From the NCBI GenBank assembly GCA_947455205.1, contig CANGNF010000035.1:1-53877 (forward strand): a DNA stretch of 53,877 nucleotides, in the 5' to 3' direction. The translations under genes and the position numbers were made by a program. Origin of the DNA: Acetobacteraceae bacterium. Lineage in GTDB: Bacteria > Pseudomonadota > Alphaproteobacteria > Acetobacterales > Acetobacteraceae. Shown here one piece after another: positions 34,075 through 41,000 of the stretch (its first letter is position 1; each line of letters opens with the position of its first letter). The notes below the pieces were generated by a model. The model ran no database searches. It was given only the letters and a program-made list of their open reading frames with translations, and was not told where the DNA came from.

Positions 34075-35382
34075 TCACGACAGCGCCGCCTGGGCGCCAG
34101 GGCGTGGTGGCGGCACCTGCGCCAAGGCCAGGCGCAGCGCCGGCAGCGCCGCCGCCATGCCGCCGATCTCCGGCCCCAGCAGCCGGTAGCGGCCACGGAA
34201 GCCGTGCCGCAGCCCCTGCAGCACCAGCCCGGCATAGTAGCGCGGCAGGGAAAGCAGCAGGCGCCGCAGGTTGCCGGCGTGGCGATGCTGCCCGTATTGC
34301 AGCAGCAGGGCGGTGACATGGCCACGCATGTAGGCGTGCATCTGCCGCTGCAGGTCCTGCCATTCGCGCCGATGTTCATGGAACACCACCGCTGCCGGCT
34401 CGTAGCGGCAGGTGGTGCCGGCGGCGAGCAGCCGGTACCACAGCTCGCTGTCCTCGCTGCAGCCGGCGGCGCCGGCGCCCAGCCGCGGGTCGAACCCGCC
34501 GACCAGTTCCACCGCGCGCCGCCGCAGCGCCATGTTGGCGCCGGCGCCGATGCGCCAGACCGGCGCGCCGAAGCGCTGCATGCGGCGGAAGAAGGCGGCG
34601 TCGTAGTCCATGCGTTGCAGGCCCTGGCCGAAGCCGCCCAGTTCGCGCTCGAACACCAGTTGCGCCTCGGTCTCCAGCGCGGTCGGCAGCACCAGGCCGG
34701 TGACGCACATCACCTCCGGCGCCGAGAACGCCGCGAGCAGCCGCGGCGCCCAGTCGGCATGCACCACCACGTCGTCGTCGGTGAAGGCGATGATCGGCTG
34801 CCGCGCTGCCGCCAGGCCGGTGTTGCGGGCCAGGCTGAGGCCGGGGCGCGGCTCCACCAGGCAGCGCACGCCGGGGTGGCGGGCCACCACCAGCCGCGTC
34901 GCCTCGCCCTGGCTGCCATTGTCCACCACCACCACTTCGGCGACGCCGGCGGCACCGTCCAGCGAGGCGAGGCAGCGCTCCAGCTGCTCAGGCCGGTCGC
35001 GGGTGCAGACCACAACGGAAAGCCCCTCGCCCGGCGCCACCGCCGGCAGCGCCAAGGTTGCGCGCAGCCGTTCCAGCAGCGTGGGTTCGGCCAGGATGGC
35101 GCCCAGCGGCGGCACCGGCTCCTCAACCGGCCCACGGATCGGCAGCCGCCCCGCGAAGCCCTGGCCAAACAGCCGGTCGCCGACCGCCGGGGCGATGGCG
35201 CGGGGGATGGCCGCGGCCAGCGCGCCGGATGCCACCGGCAGTTCGGCGGCCAGGTAGTCCAACCGGCCCAGCGGCACGCCCTGCAGCCACAGCGTCAGCG
35301 TGGCCCCGGCGGCGCCGGGCTCGGCCGGCACCGGCAGCAGCGGCACGGCGATGTCCTGGTGGTGCAGCGCCCAGCGTGTCAT
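34075..35382 (-). CDS. Glycosyltransferase family 2 with N-terminal extension (paralogue A)
   Basis: A 435-residue protein. The GT2 core begins around residue 122 (GLSVVVCTRDRPEQLERCLASLDG), with VVVDNGSQGEATRLV and the catalytic-site FTDDDVVVHADW (DDD). It is preceded by a ~120-residue domain (for example PLGRLDYLAAELPVASGAL..AIPRAI) that resembles the N-terminus of the neighbouring gene at 35379, so the two are paralogues. A later MALRRRAVELVGGFDPRLGAGAAGCSEDSELWYRLL is the usual GT2 C-terminal acceptor region. The start ATG 35382 overlaps the next upstream gene by 4 bases. Confidence 0.85.
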   Translation of the reverse strand: MTRWALHHQDIAVPLLPVPAEPGAAGATLTLWLQGVPLGRLDYLAAELPVASGALAAAIPRAIAPAVGDRLFGQGFAGRLPIRGPVEEPVPPLGAILAEPTLLERLRATLALPAVAPGEGLSVVVCTRDRPEQLERCLASLDGAAGVAEVVVVDNGSQGEATRLVVARHPGVRCLVEPRPGLSLARNTGLAAARQPIIAFTDDDVVVHADWAPRLLAAFSAPEVMCVTGLVLPTALETEAQLVFERELGGFGQGLQRMDYDAAFFRRMQRFGAPVWRIGAGANMALRRRAVELVGGFDPRLGAGAAGCSEDSELWYRLLAAGTTCRYEPAAVVFHEHRREWQDLQRQMHAYMRGHVTALLLQYGQHRHAGNLRRLLLSLPRYYAGLVLQGLRHGFRGRYRLLGPEIGGMAAALPALRLALAQVPPPRPGAQAALS

Positions 35383-36623
35383 GGGAACCGCGCGCGGATG
35401 CGCGCCACCCGCTGGCGGGACCGGCCATATTCGCCGCACAGCCCGACGACGCCGCCCCACAGCTCCGCCGCCACCATGCCCGGCGGCAGCACGTGGCGGC
35501 CAAGCAGGGCCCGCGCCAATTGCCGCGCCTGGTCCTTGAACCACCACGCCACCAGGCGGCGGAAGCGGGCGCGATAGGGCGGGTCGGCGGCGTAGGACTT
35601 CACCACGAAGGCCATGTGCGCGGTGCCCCAGGTCCAGTACTGCCGCTTCAGCCCCGGCAGGTCGCGGCGATGGTCGTGGAACACCGCCATCTGCGGCTCA
35701 TAGATGAAGGGCTGCCCGGTGCGCGCCACGCGGTAGAAGATGTCGAGGTCGCCGCCGCCGGGCAGCGGCGCGCCGGTGTCGAGCGCATCGTCGAAGCCGC
35801 CCAGCGCCAGCAGCGTGGCGCGGTCGAACGCCATGTTGGCGCCGGCGCCGAAGCTGCCGGCGCCGCAGGGAAACAGCGGGTTGTCGGCGCGGGCGCCGCA
35901 ATGGCGGATCTTGTCCAGCCCCCGGCCGAAGCCGCCGCGCCGCTCGAACAGGATCTGCGCCGCGGTATCCAGCGAGAACGGCAGCACGAGGCCGGTGAAG
36001 CCCACCGCGTCGGGGTTCTCCGACCACGCCTCATGCAGCCCGGCCAGCCAGCCGCGGTCCACCACCACGTCGTCGTCGATGAAGGCCAGGATGGCGCCTG
36101 TCGCGTCCCGCAGCGCGCGGTTACGGCCGAAGTTGAGGCCGGGACGCGGCTCCATGGCGTAGCCCACGCTGGCGCTCTCAGCGACCAGGCGGGTGCGGTC
36201 GTCGGGCGGGGCATTGTCCACCACCAGCACCTGGAAGCTTTCGGCCAGTTGCGCCGGCGCGGGGTCCAGCGCGCGGAGCGAGGCCAGGCAGCGCGCCAGG
36301 CTCTCCGGCCGGTTGCGGGTGCAGATCGCCACGGTCACCGCCGGCATGCGCGCCGGTGCCGGGTGCGGCAGGGCTGCGCGCAACCGCTCCGCCAATACGC
36401 GCTGGCCGGCGTGGCGCGCCGCCAGGGTCTGCAACTCGGCGGCGTCGAAACCGGCGCGGCCGTCGCCCGGCAGCATGGCATGGCCGACCAGGCGCCCCCG
36501 CCACCGCAGCAGCAGGCTGCATCCGGTCTCCCCAGGGGCGAAGGTGACGCCGGGCGGCAACGCCTCCACGTCCAGGTCGAGCATCCGGTAGCGTGGTTCC
36601 ATCGCCGCTGCGGGGTCGTGCAT
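35379..36623 (-). CDS. Glycosyltransferase family 2 with N-terminal extension (paralogue B)
   Basis: A 414-residue protein. An N-terminal ~105-residue domain (LLLRWRGRLVGHAMLPGDGRAGFDAAELQTLA) precedes the GT2 core: VTVAICTRNRPESLARCLASL, VLVVDNAPPDDRTR and the DDD motif FIDDDVVVDRGW. The acceptor part has FGAGANMAFDRATLLALGGFDDALDTGAPLPGGGDLDIFYRV. It is closely parallel to the enzyme encoded at 34075, indicating a duplication. ATG 36623 was chosen because it overlaps the epimerase stop by 1 base; an ATG at 36602 is the alternative. Confidence 0.84.
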   Translation of the reverse strand: MHDPAAAMEPRYRMLDLDVEALPPGVTFAPGETGCSLLLRWRGRLVGHAMLPGDGRAGFDAAELQTLAARHAGQRVLAERLRAALPHPAPARMPAVTVAICTRNRPESLARCLASLRALDPAPAQLAESFQVLVVDNAPPDDRTRLVAESASVGYAMEPRPGLNFGRNRALRDATGAILAFIDDDVVVDRGWLAGLHEAWSENPDAVGFTGLVLPFSLDTAAQILFERRGGFGRGLDKIRHCGARADNPLFPCGAGSFGAGANMAFDRATLLALGGFDDALDTGAPLPGGGDLDIFYRVARTGQPFIYEPQMAVFHDHRRDLPGLKRQYWTWGTAHMAFVVKSYAADPPYRARFRRLVAWWFKDQARQLARALLGRHVLPPGMVAAELWGGVVGLCGEYGRSRQRVARIRARFP

Positions 36624-37681
36624 CAGTTCCAGGGATCCGTGGCGACCGAGGTGGGCCGGCCCTGGCGGCGCGGCGCGGACGGCGCGTCGTCGGGGTCGTT
36701 GGCGGCCACGGGTACCCGCATCCGCGGCGCCGGGGCGGCGGGCTGCAGCCCGCGGAACCAGCCGATGGTGCGGTCCACGCCTTCCTCGTACGGGACATGG
36801 CAGGTCCAGCCGGGAATCACCTGGTTGGCCAGGGTCAGATCCGGGCGCCGATTGGTCGGGTCCTGCGGCACCGGCGGCAGGTGCTGGATCGCGCAATGCG
36901 GAAAGCGCTTGCGGACGAAGTGCGCCACATCCACCACCGGCACCTCGCGGTCGTTGCCGACGTTGAGCGGGCCCGGGTAGTCGCCGCCGTCGAGCCAGAA
37001 GAAGCGCTCCAGCCCGTGCACGATATCGTCCACATAGCCCCAGCTGCGGGACTGCCTGCCGTCGCCGAACACCGTGATCGGCTTGCCGGCCAGCCCTTGG
37101 GTGATGAAGTTGGAAACCGCGCGGCCGTCATCCGGCCTGGTGCGCGGGCCGAACACGTTGAACAGTCGCACCACGCGGATGCGGATGCCGCGGGTGCGAC
37201 GCGCCTCGAACAGCATGGCCTCGGCGCAGCGCTTGCTCTCGTCGTAGGAGGAGCGCGGGCCGGTGCAATCGACCGAGCCGCGATAGGTCTCCGGCTGCGG
37301 TGACACCAGCGGGTCGCCATAGACCTCGGACGTGGAGGTGAAGCAGAGCAGGCCACCCGGCCGCAGCGCGGCGATCAGCCGCATGGTGCCGATGACGTTG
37401 GCGGAAATGGTCCGCATCGGCTCCGCCATGTACCAAGGCGGGGAGGCAGGCGAAGCGAGGTTGTAGATCTCGTCGTACTGGCCGCTGGCATCGACCGCCT
37501 CGACATCGGCCTGGCGGAATTCCAACCGATTGTCGGAAATATGCTGCAAGTTACTCTTGGTGCCTGTCCACAGGTTGTCCACAACAACAAGCTGGGAAAT
37601 ATCGCGGCGGGCAAGCAACCGGTCCACCAGATGCGAACCTATAAATCCGGCACCACCAGCAATCAGGACTTTTGTCATCAT
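36623..37681 (-). CDS. NAD-dependent epimerase/dehydratase, UDP-glucuronate decarboxylase-like
   Basis: A 352-residue extended SDR enzyme. NAD-binding motif GGAGFIGSH at residues 9-17, catalytic Y146 and K150 (SSYDESKR), FTSTSEVYGDP and GRQSRSWGYVDDIVHGL. The RGSVDCTGPRSSYDESKR and NRRPDL strings are typical of UXS (UDP-glucuronate decarboxylase) relatives, which make UDP-xylose. A C-terminal ~35-residue tail is charged and likely disordered. It is the first gene of the glycan operon and would supply the activated sugar. Two adjacent ATGs (37681 and 37678) are possible; an AAAGG at 37687-37691 (minus strand) precedes them. Confidence 0.85.
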   Translation of the reverse strand: MMTKVLIAGGAGFIGSHLVDRLLARRDISQLVVVDNLWTGTKSNLQHISDNRLEFRQADVEAVDASGQYDEIYNLASPASPPWYMAEPMRTISANVIGTMRLIAALRPGGLLCFTSTSEVYGDPLVSPQPETYRGSVDCTGPRSSYDESKRCAEAMLFEARRTRGIRIRVVRLFNVFGPRTRPDDGRAVSNFITQGLAGKPITVFGDGRQSRSWGYVDDIVHGLERFFWLDGGDYPGPLNVGNDREVPVVDVAHFVRKRFPHCAIQHLPPVPQDPTNRRPDLTLANQVIPGWTCHVPYEEGVDRTIGWFRGLQPAAPAPRMRVPVAANDPDDAPSAPRRQGRPTSVATDPWN

Positions 37682-37691
37682 TCATACCTTT

Positions 37692-37723
37692 TCTCGCTGA
37701 TGAAATCTGGTACCCCAGCGAGA
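37692..37723 (-). promoter_or_regulatory. Leader hairpin before the glycan operon
   Basis: An 8-base perfect stem (forward TCTCGCTG at 37692-37699 and CAGCGAGA at 37716-37723, 16-base loop) sits immediately upstream of the ribosome binding site and start of the epimerase gene. If transcribed it would be in the mRNA leader. A regulatory role is only possible, not shown. Confidence 0.3.
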
Positions 37724-37729
37724 GTGCGG

Positions 37730-37760
37730 TAAAATGCAGTCAGCGCAAGCGGCTGACTGC
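37730..37760 (-). terminator. Intrinsic terminator-like hairpin between the dioxygenase and glycan operons
   Basis: On the minus strand a 9-base perfect stem (GCAGTCAGC / GCTGACTGC, forward 37736-37744 and 37752-37760, 7-base loop) is followed by ATTTTA at 37735-37730. It lies about 198 bases past the dioxygenase stop and 55 bases before the epimerase start, so it could end upstream transcripts or attenuate the glycan operon. The T-run is short. Confidence 0.5.
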
Positions 37761-37957
37761 TGTACATCGCGCGCCTGTGTTGCCTTTAGCCCGTTGTGAT
37801 TGAATAGGTACGGCGCCACTCAAACTGCAGCGCTAATATCAGCGCATGGGTCGGCGCCGAACCGGCCTTGTGGTCAGCCGCGCCGCACCGGCGGCGCGTG
37901 GTAGCGCTCGCCGTATCGGATCTCGTCTGCGTCGCTGGCCGGAAGCTGGGAGCGGGC

Positions 37958-38782
37958 CTATTCCAGGATTGTTGCGCGCCAATGGATGCGCGGCTGGTCG
38001 ATGGGGTAGCCACCCGCCGCCGCATGATTGGAGCAGCGATTGTCCCAGATCACGAAGTCATGCTTGTGCCACTTGTGGTGGTACTCGGCATCCGGCTGGA
38101 TCATCTGCTCGCGCAACTCGTCGAACAGCGCGTTGCCCTCGGCCTCCGCCATGCCGGTGAAGCGGAGGAAGTGGTACGGGTTGAAATAGAGCGAAGTGCG
38201 CCCGGTTCCCGGATGCACGCGCAGCACCGGCCAGGACACCGGCGGGGCGTCGCGGTCGCCGGGGTCCAGCAGGTCCACGCCCAGGCGGTCCCGGCCGCCA
38301 TAGACGTATTCCGCCTGCACGCCCTGCAGGCGCTGGCGCATCGCCTCGGGCAAGGCGTCGTGGCTGGCGTACATGTTGGCGAACCAGGTGTCGCCGCCGA
38401 TGCTGGGGATCTCCAGCCCATAGAGCTGCGTCGCCTTGGAGACGCCGCGCACCTCCCACGGGCCATCGGTGTGCCAGCCCTGGCCGCGGGCGAAGACCGC
38501 CTGGTCCACCTTGCCATCGGGCTTGCGGGTATTCACGCCCATGCGGGTCAGCGCCGGGTATTCCGGGTCCCGCGTGCGCAGCACCCGGTGCGGCGTCAGC
38601 TTGCCGAAGCGTTCCGCCACGCCGAGGAATTCGGGGATGGTCAGGTTCTGCTCCCGCACCACCAGCACCTGGTGGTCCAGCCAGGCCTGGTAGAGCTGGC
38701 GCCATTCCGCCTCCGTCATCCGCGGCAGGTCCAGCCCGGTGACGATGGCGCCGACATTGGGCGAGGCCTTCTCGATCTGCAT
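37958..38782 (-). CDS. TauD/TfdA-family 2-oxoglutarate-dependent dioxygenase
   Basis: A 274-residue Fe(II)/2OG oxygenase. The metal triad is H104, D106 (GWHTDGPW) and H253 (SNHAAAGG); R265 is placed to bind 2-oxoglutarate. Other family features are HQVLVVREQNLTIPEFLGVAERFGKL at the N-terminus and YFNPYHFLRFTGM. Length is typical (about 270-300). Family members hydroxylate taurine, alkylsulfonates or aryloxyacids; the substrate here is unknown. It follows a GntR regulator (18 bases) and a Bug-type receptor, which suggests uptake and breakdown of one organic acid. Confidence 0.87.
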   Translation of the reverse strand: MQIEKASPNVGAIVTGLDLPRMTEAEWRQLYQAWLDHQVLVVREQNLTIPEFLGVAERFGKLTPHRVLRTRDPEYPALTRMGVNTRKPDGKVDQAVFARGQGWHTDGPWEVRGVSKATQLYGLEIPSIGGDTWFANMYASHDALPEAMRQRLQGVQAEYVYGGRDRLGVDLLDPGDRDAPPVSWPVLRVHPGTGRTSLYFNPYHFLRFTGMAEAEGNALFDELREQMIQPDAEYHHKWHKHDFVIWDNRCSNHAAAGGYPIDQPRIHWRATILE

Positions 38783-38800
38783 GGCGTTTCCTTCTCGGGT

Positions 38801-39535
38801 TCAGCGCAGGCGTACGTGGTAGCGGAAGCGGTCGGCGCGGCCGGTGGCGCGGCGATACTCGATCGGCCGCTCCGCGAAGCTGCGGGCGGTGCGCTCGATG
38901 CGAATGACCGGGGCGGCGGCCTCGATGCCGAGCAGCGCGGCCTCCGCCGGCGTGGCCAGGTCGGCGCGGAGGAACTCCTCGGCGGCGACGACGAACTGGC
39001 CGTACCGGTTCTTGAACAGGTCGTAGAGCGGGTGGTGGGTGAAGTCGGCGCCCTGCACCACCTGCCAGACCGGCAGGGGAAAGTAGCTGTCCACCAGCAG
39101 GAAGGGCCGGTCGCCGTCGCAGCGCAGCCGGCGCACCCAGGCCACCTCCTCGCCCTCGGCAATGCCGAAGGCGGTGGCGGTATCGGCATCGGCCGGCAGC
39201 AGCGCCTGGCCCAGCACGCGGTTGCGTGGCACCAGCGGCGCGCCGCCGGGCATCGCCTCGTAGCGGAAGAAGCGCTCCAGGCTCTCGAAGGAGGGCCCCA
39301 GCACGAAGGTGCCGCGCCCGGCCTGGCGATGCAGCCAGCCCGCCTGCACCAGTTCCCCGATGGCCTGGCGGATGGTGCCGCGGCTGGCGCCGAAGCGGCG
39401 CTCCAGTTCCGGCTCGGTCGGGATCTGTTCGCCCGGCTTCCAGGCGCCCTCGCGGATCGCGCGTTCCAGCGCCACCGCCACGTCGCGGTACAGCGGCGCG
39501 GCGGTACGAACCAGGGCCAGGGCGTCGGGCCGCAT
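38801..39535 (-). CDS. GntR-family transcriptional regulator (HutC/UTRA type)
   Basis: A 244-residue regulator. The winged helix-turn-helix covers residues about 15-80 (LYRDVAVALERAIREGAWKPGEQIPTEPELERRFGASRGTIRQAIGELVQAGWLHRQAGRGTFV), the classic GntR operator-binding domain. The C-terminal ~150 residues are a UTRA ligand-binding domain (for example EVAWVRRLRCDGDRPFLLVDSYFP and PIEYRRATGRADRFRYHVRLR). ATG 39535 is 2 bases from the stop of the Bug receptor gene. It probably represses the adjacent dioxygenase/receptor genes until their substrate is present. Confidence 0.88.
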   Translation of the reverse strand: MRPDALALVRTAAPLYRDVAVALERAIREGAWKPGEQIPTEPELERRFGASRGTIRQAIGELVQAGWLHRQAGRGTFVLGPSFESLERFFRYEAMPGGAPLVPRNRVLGQALLPADADTATAFGIAEGEEVAWVRRLRCDGDRPFLLVDSYFPLPVWQVVQGADFTHHPLYDLFKNRYGQFVVAAEEFLRADLATPAEAALLGIEAAAPVIRIERTARSFAERPIEYRRATGRADRFRYHVRLR

Positions 39536-39537
39536 GC

Positions 39538-40521
39538 TCAGTTCACCGGAATGCCGGCGGTGCTGATCACCTGGCGCCACTGCGCCACCTGCGCCACCAG
39601 CCGCGCGCGATGCGCCGCCGGCGTCGCCTGGCCGGCATCGAACACCAGGGTCTCCATGCCCGCCAGCTTGGCGCGGGTCTCCGCGTCCCGCGTAGCGCCC
39701 TGCAGCGCGGCGGCCAGGCGTTCCACCACCGGGCGCGGCGTGCCGGCCGGGGCGTAGAGGCCGAACCAGGCGCTGATGTCCATCTCCTGCAGGCCAAGCT
39801 CTGCCGTGGTCGGCAGGTTGGGCAGGCTGTCCAGCCGGCGCGTGCCGGTCAGCACGAAGCCCTTCACCGCGCCGGACTGCACATAGGGCACGATGCCGGC
39901 GGTGACATCGCACAGCAGTTGCACCCGGCCGCCCTGCAGATCCGCCAGTGCCGGCGCGGCGCCGCGATACTGCACCATGGTCACGTTGGTGCCGGCCAAC
40001 TGCTGGAACAGGATGGCGCAGAGATGGGTGGCGCTGCCTTGGCCGGAGGAGGCGAAGGTGACGGCCTCCCGCTGCGTCCGCACCCAGGCCAGCAGCTCCG
40101 CCATGGTCGTGGCCGGCACGTCCTTGTTGCCCACCAGCAGCATCGGCATGTCGGCGAACAGGCCGATCTGCTCGAAGCTGGCGACCGGGTCGAAGCCGGG
40201 ATTGGCGAACAGCGCCGGGGCGGTGGCCATGCCGATATGGTGCAGCAGCAGGGTGTAGCCATCCGGCGCCGCGCGGGCGACCTGCTGCACGCCGATATTG
40301 CCGCCGCCGCCGCTGACATTCTGCACCGCGACGGTCTGGCCGAGTTGGCGACGCAGCGCCTCGGCCAGCACGCGGGTCACCAGGTCGCTGCCGCCGCCGG
40401 GGGCATAGGGCGTGACCAGCGAGAGGGTTCGGGTGGGGAAGGCGTCCTGGGCGCGCGCGGCCAGACCGAGGCCGGCGACGAGGGCAAGGCCGAGCACGAG
40501 CCGGCATGCGAGACGGATCAC
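39538..40521 (-). CDS. Bug-family tripartite tricarboxylate transporter substrate-binding protein
   Basis: A 327-residue periplasmic receptor with a Sec signal (LACRLVLGLALVAGLGLAARAQD, cleavage near ARA-QD) and family motifs FPTRTLSLVTPYAPGGGSDLVTRVLAEALRRQLGQTVAVQNVSGGGGNIG and PDGYTLLLHHIG. Bug proteins bind carboxylates or similar small molecules for TTT transporters; many are orphan receptors in Betaproteobacteria and Acetobacteraceae. The start is the GTG at 40521, placed by an excellent AGGAGG 6 bases upstream; longer frames upstream lack a signal peptide. It is the first gene of a three-gene unit. Confidence 0.88.
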   Translation of the reverse strand: MIRLACRLVLGLALVAGLGLAARAQDAFPTRTLSLVTPYAPGGGSDLVTRVLAEALRRQLGQTVAVQNVSGGGGNIGVQQVARAAPDGYTLLLHHIGMATAPALFANPGFDPVASFEQIGLFADMPMLLVGNKDVPATTMAELLAWVRTQREAVTFASSGQGSATHLCAILFQQLAGTNVTMVQYRGAAPALADLQGGRVQLLCDVTAGIVPYVQSGAVKGFVLTGTRRLDSLPNLPTTAELGLQEMDISAWFGLYAPAGTPRPVVERLAAALQGATRDAETRAKLAGMETLVFDAGQATPAAHRARLVAQVAQWRQVISTAGIPVN

Positions 40522-41000
40522 TGGTTTCCTCCTGCCGTGGTTGTCGGGGCGCCGTTGCCGGCGGCCCGCCCACGTTGATGGTCCAATCATATGGATGTTT
40601 GCGGCCGGCGCAACGCAGCCCTAGGCAGCGGGCGATCAGGGGTTGAGGAGGTTCCGGCTGATCCTGCCGCGCCCCCGGGCTGGCGGGTGGCCGCCCCGGC
40701 GCATCGTAGGCTTCGGCTTTCGCTCGACCCTGGCGAGCGGCACCTGCCCATGGGCTGCCGCGCCGATCGTCGCTGGCGCTGCGCCCGCGTGCGGCCGCGC
40801 CGGGTGACCGCCCTGCCCCCGGCCCACACGCCGCGCCCAAGAGGGTCGCTGTCCCGTTCCAGGATCTGCACGAACTGCTCCACGCTGCGCCCCGCCGGTC
40901 CTTGCGGGCGCAACGGCCATTACGCGCGGCGGTGCGTGCCGGCCTTCAGCGGTTCGCATGACACGGAGGCGTGGCGCTCCGTGTCACGCCCCACCCGGCC
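40522..41000. other. Intergenic region upstream of the Bug receptor operon (479 bases)
   Basis: No gene is supported here. Open frames on both strands are low in complexity and lack recognisable domains. The stretch must contain the promoter of the minus-strand Bug operon, and its right-hand end holds a 10-base perfect stem-loop (40959-40986) just past the stop of the repeat protein gene. GC-rich and with no obvious operator palindrome. Confidence 0.45.
40959..40986 (-). terminator. Stem-loop past the repeat-protein gene
   Basis: TGACACGGAG (40959-40968) and CTCCGTGTCA (40977-40986) form a perfect 10-base stem with an 8-base loop, 14 bases beyond the minus-strand stop at 41001. There is no T-tract on either side, so an intrinsic terminator is likely only if hairpin strength dominates; it may also serve as a 3' end stabiliser. 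Confidence 0.45.

Noticed and set aside
37868..40578. Plus-strand open frames opposite the dioxygenase, GntR and Bug genes
   Set aside because: The minus-strand genes carry complete active-site or domain motifs, whereas these frames show only low-complexity residues.
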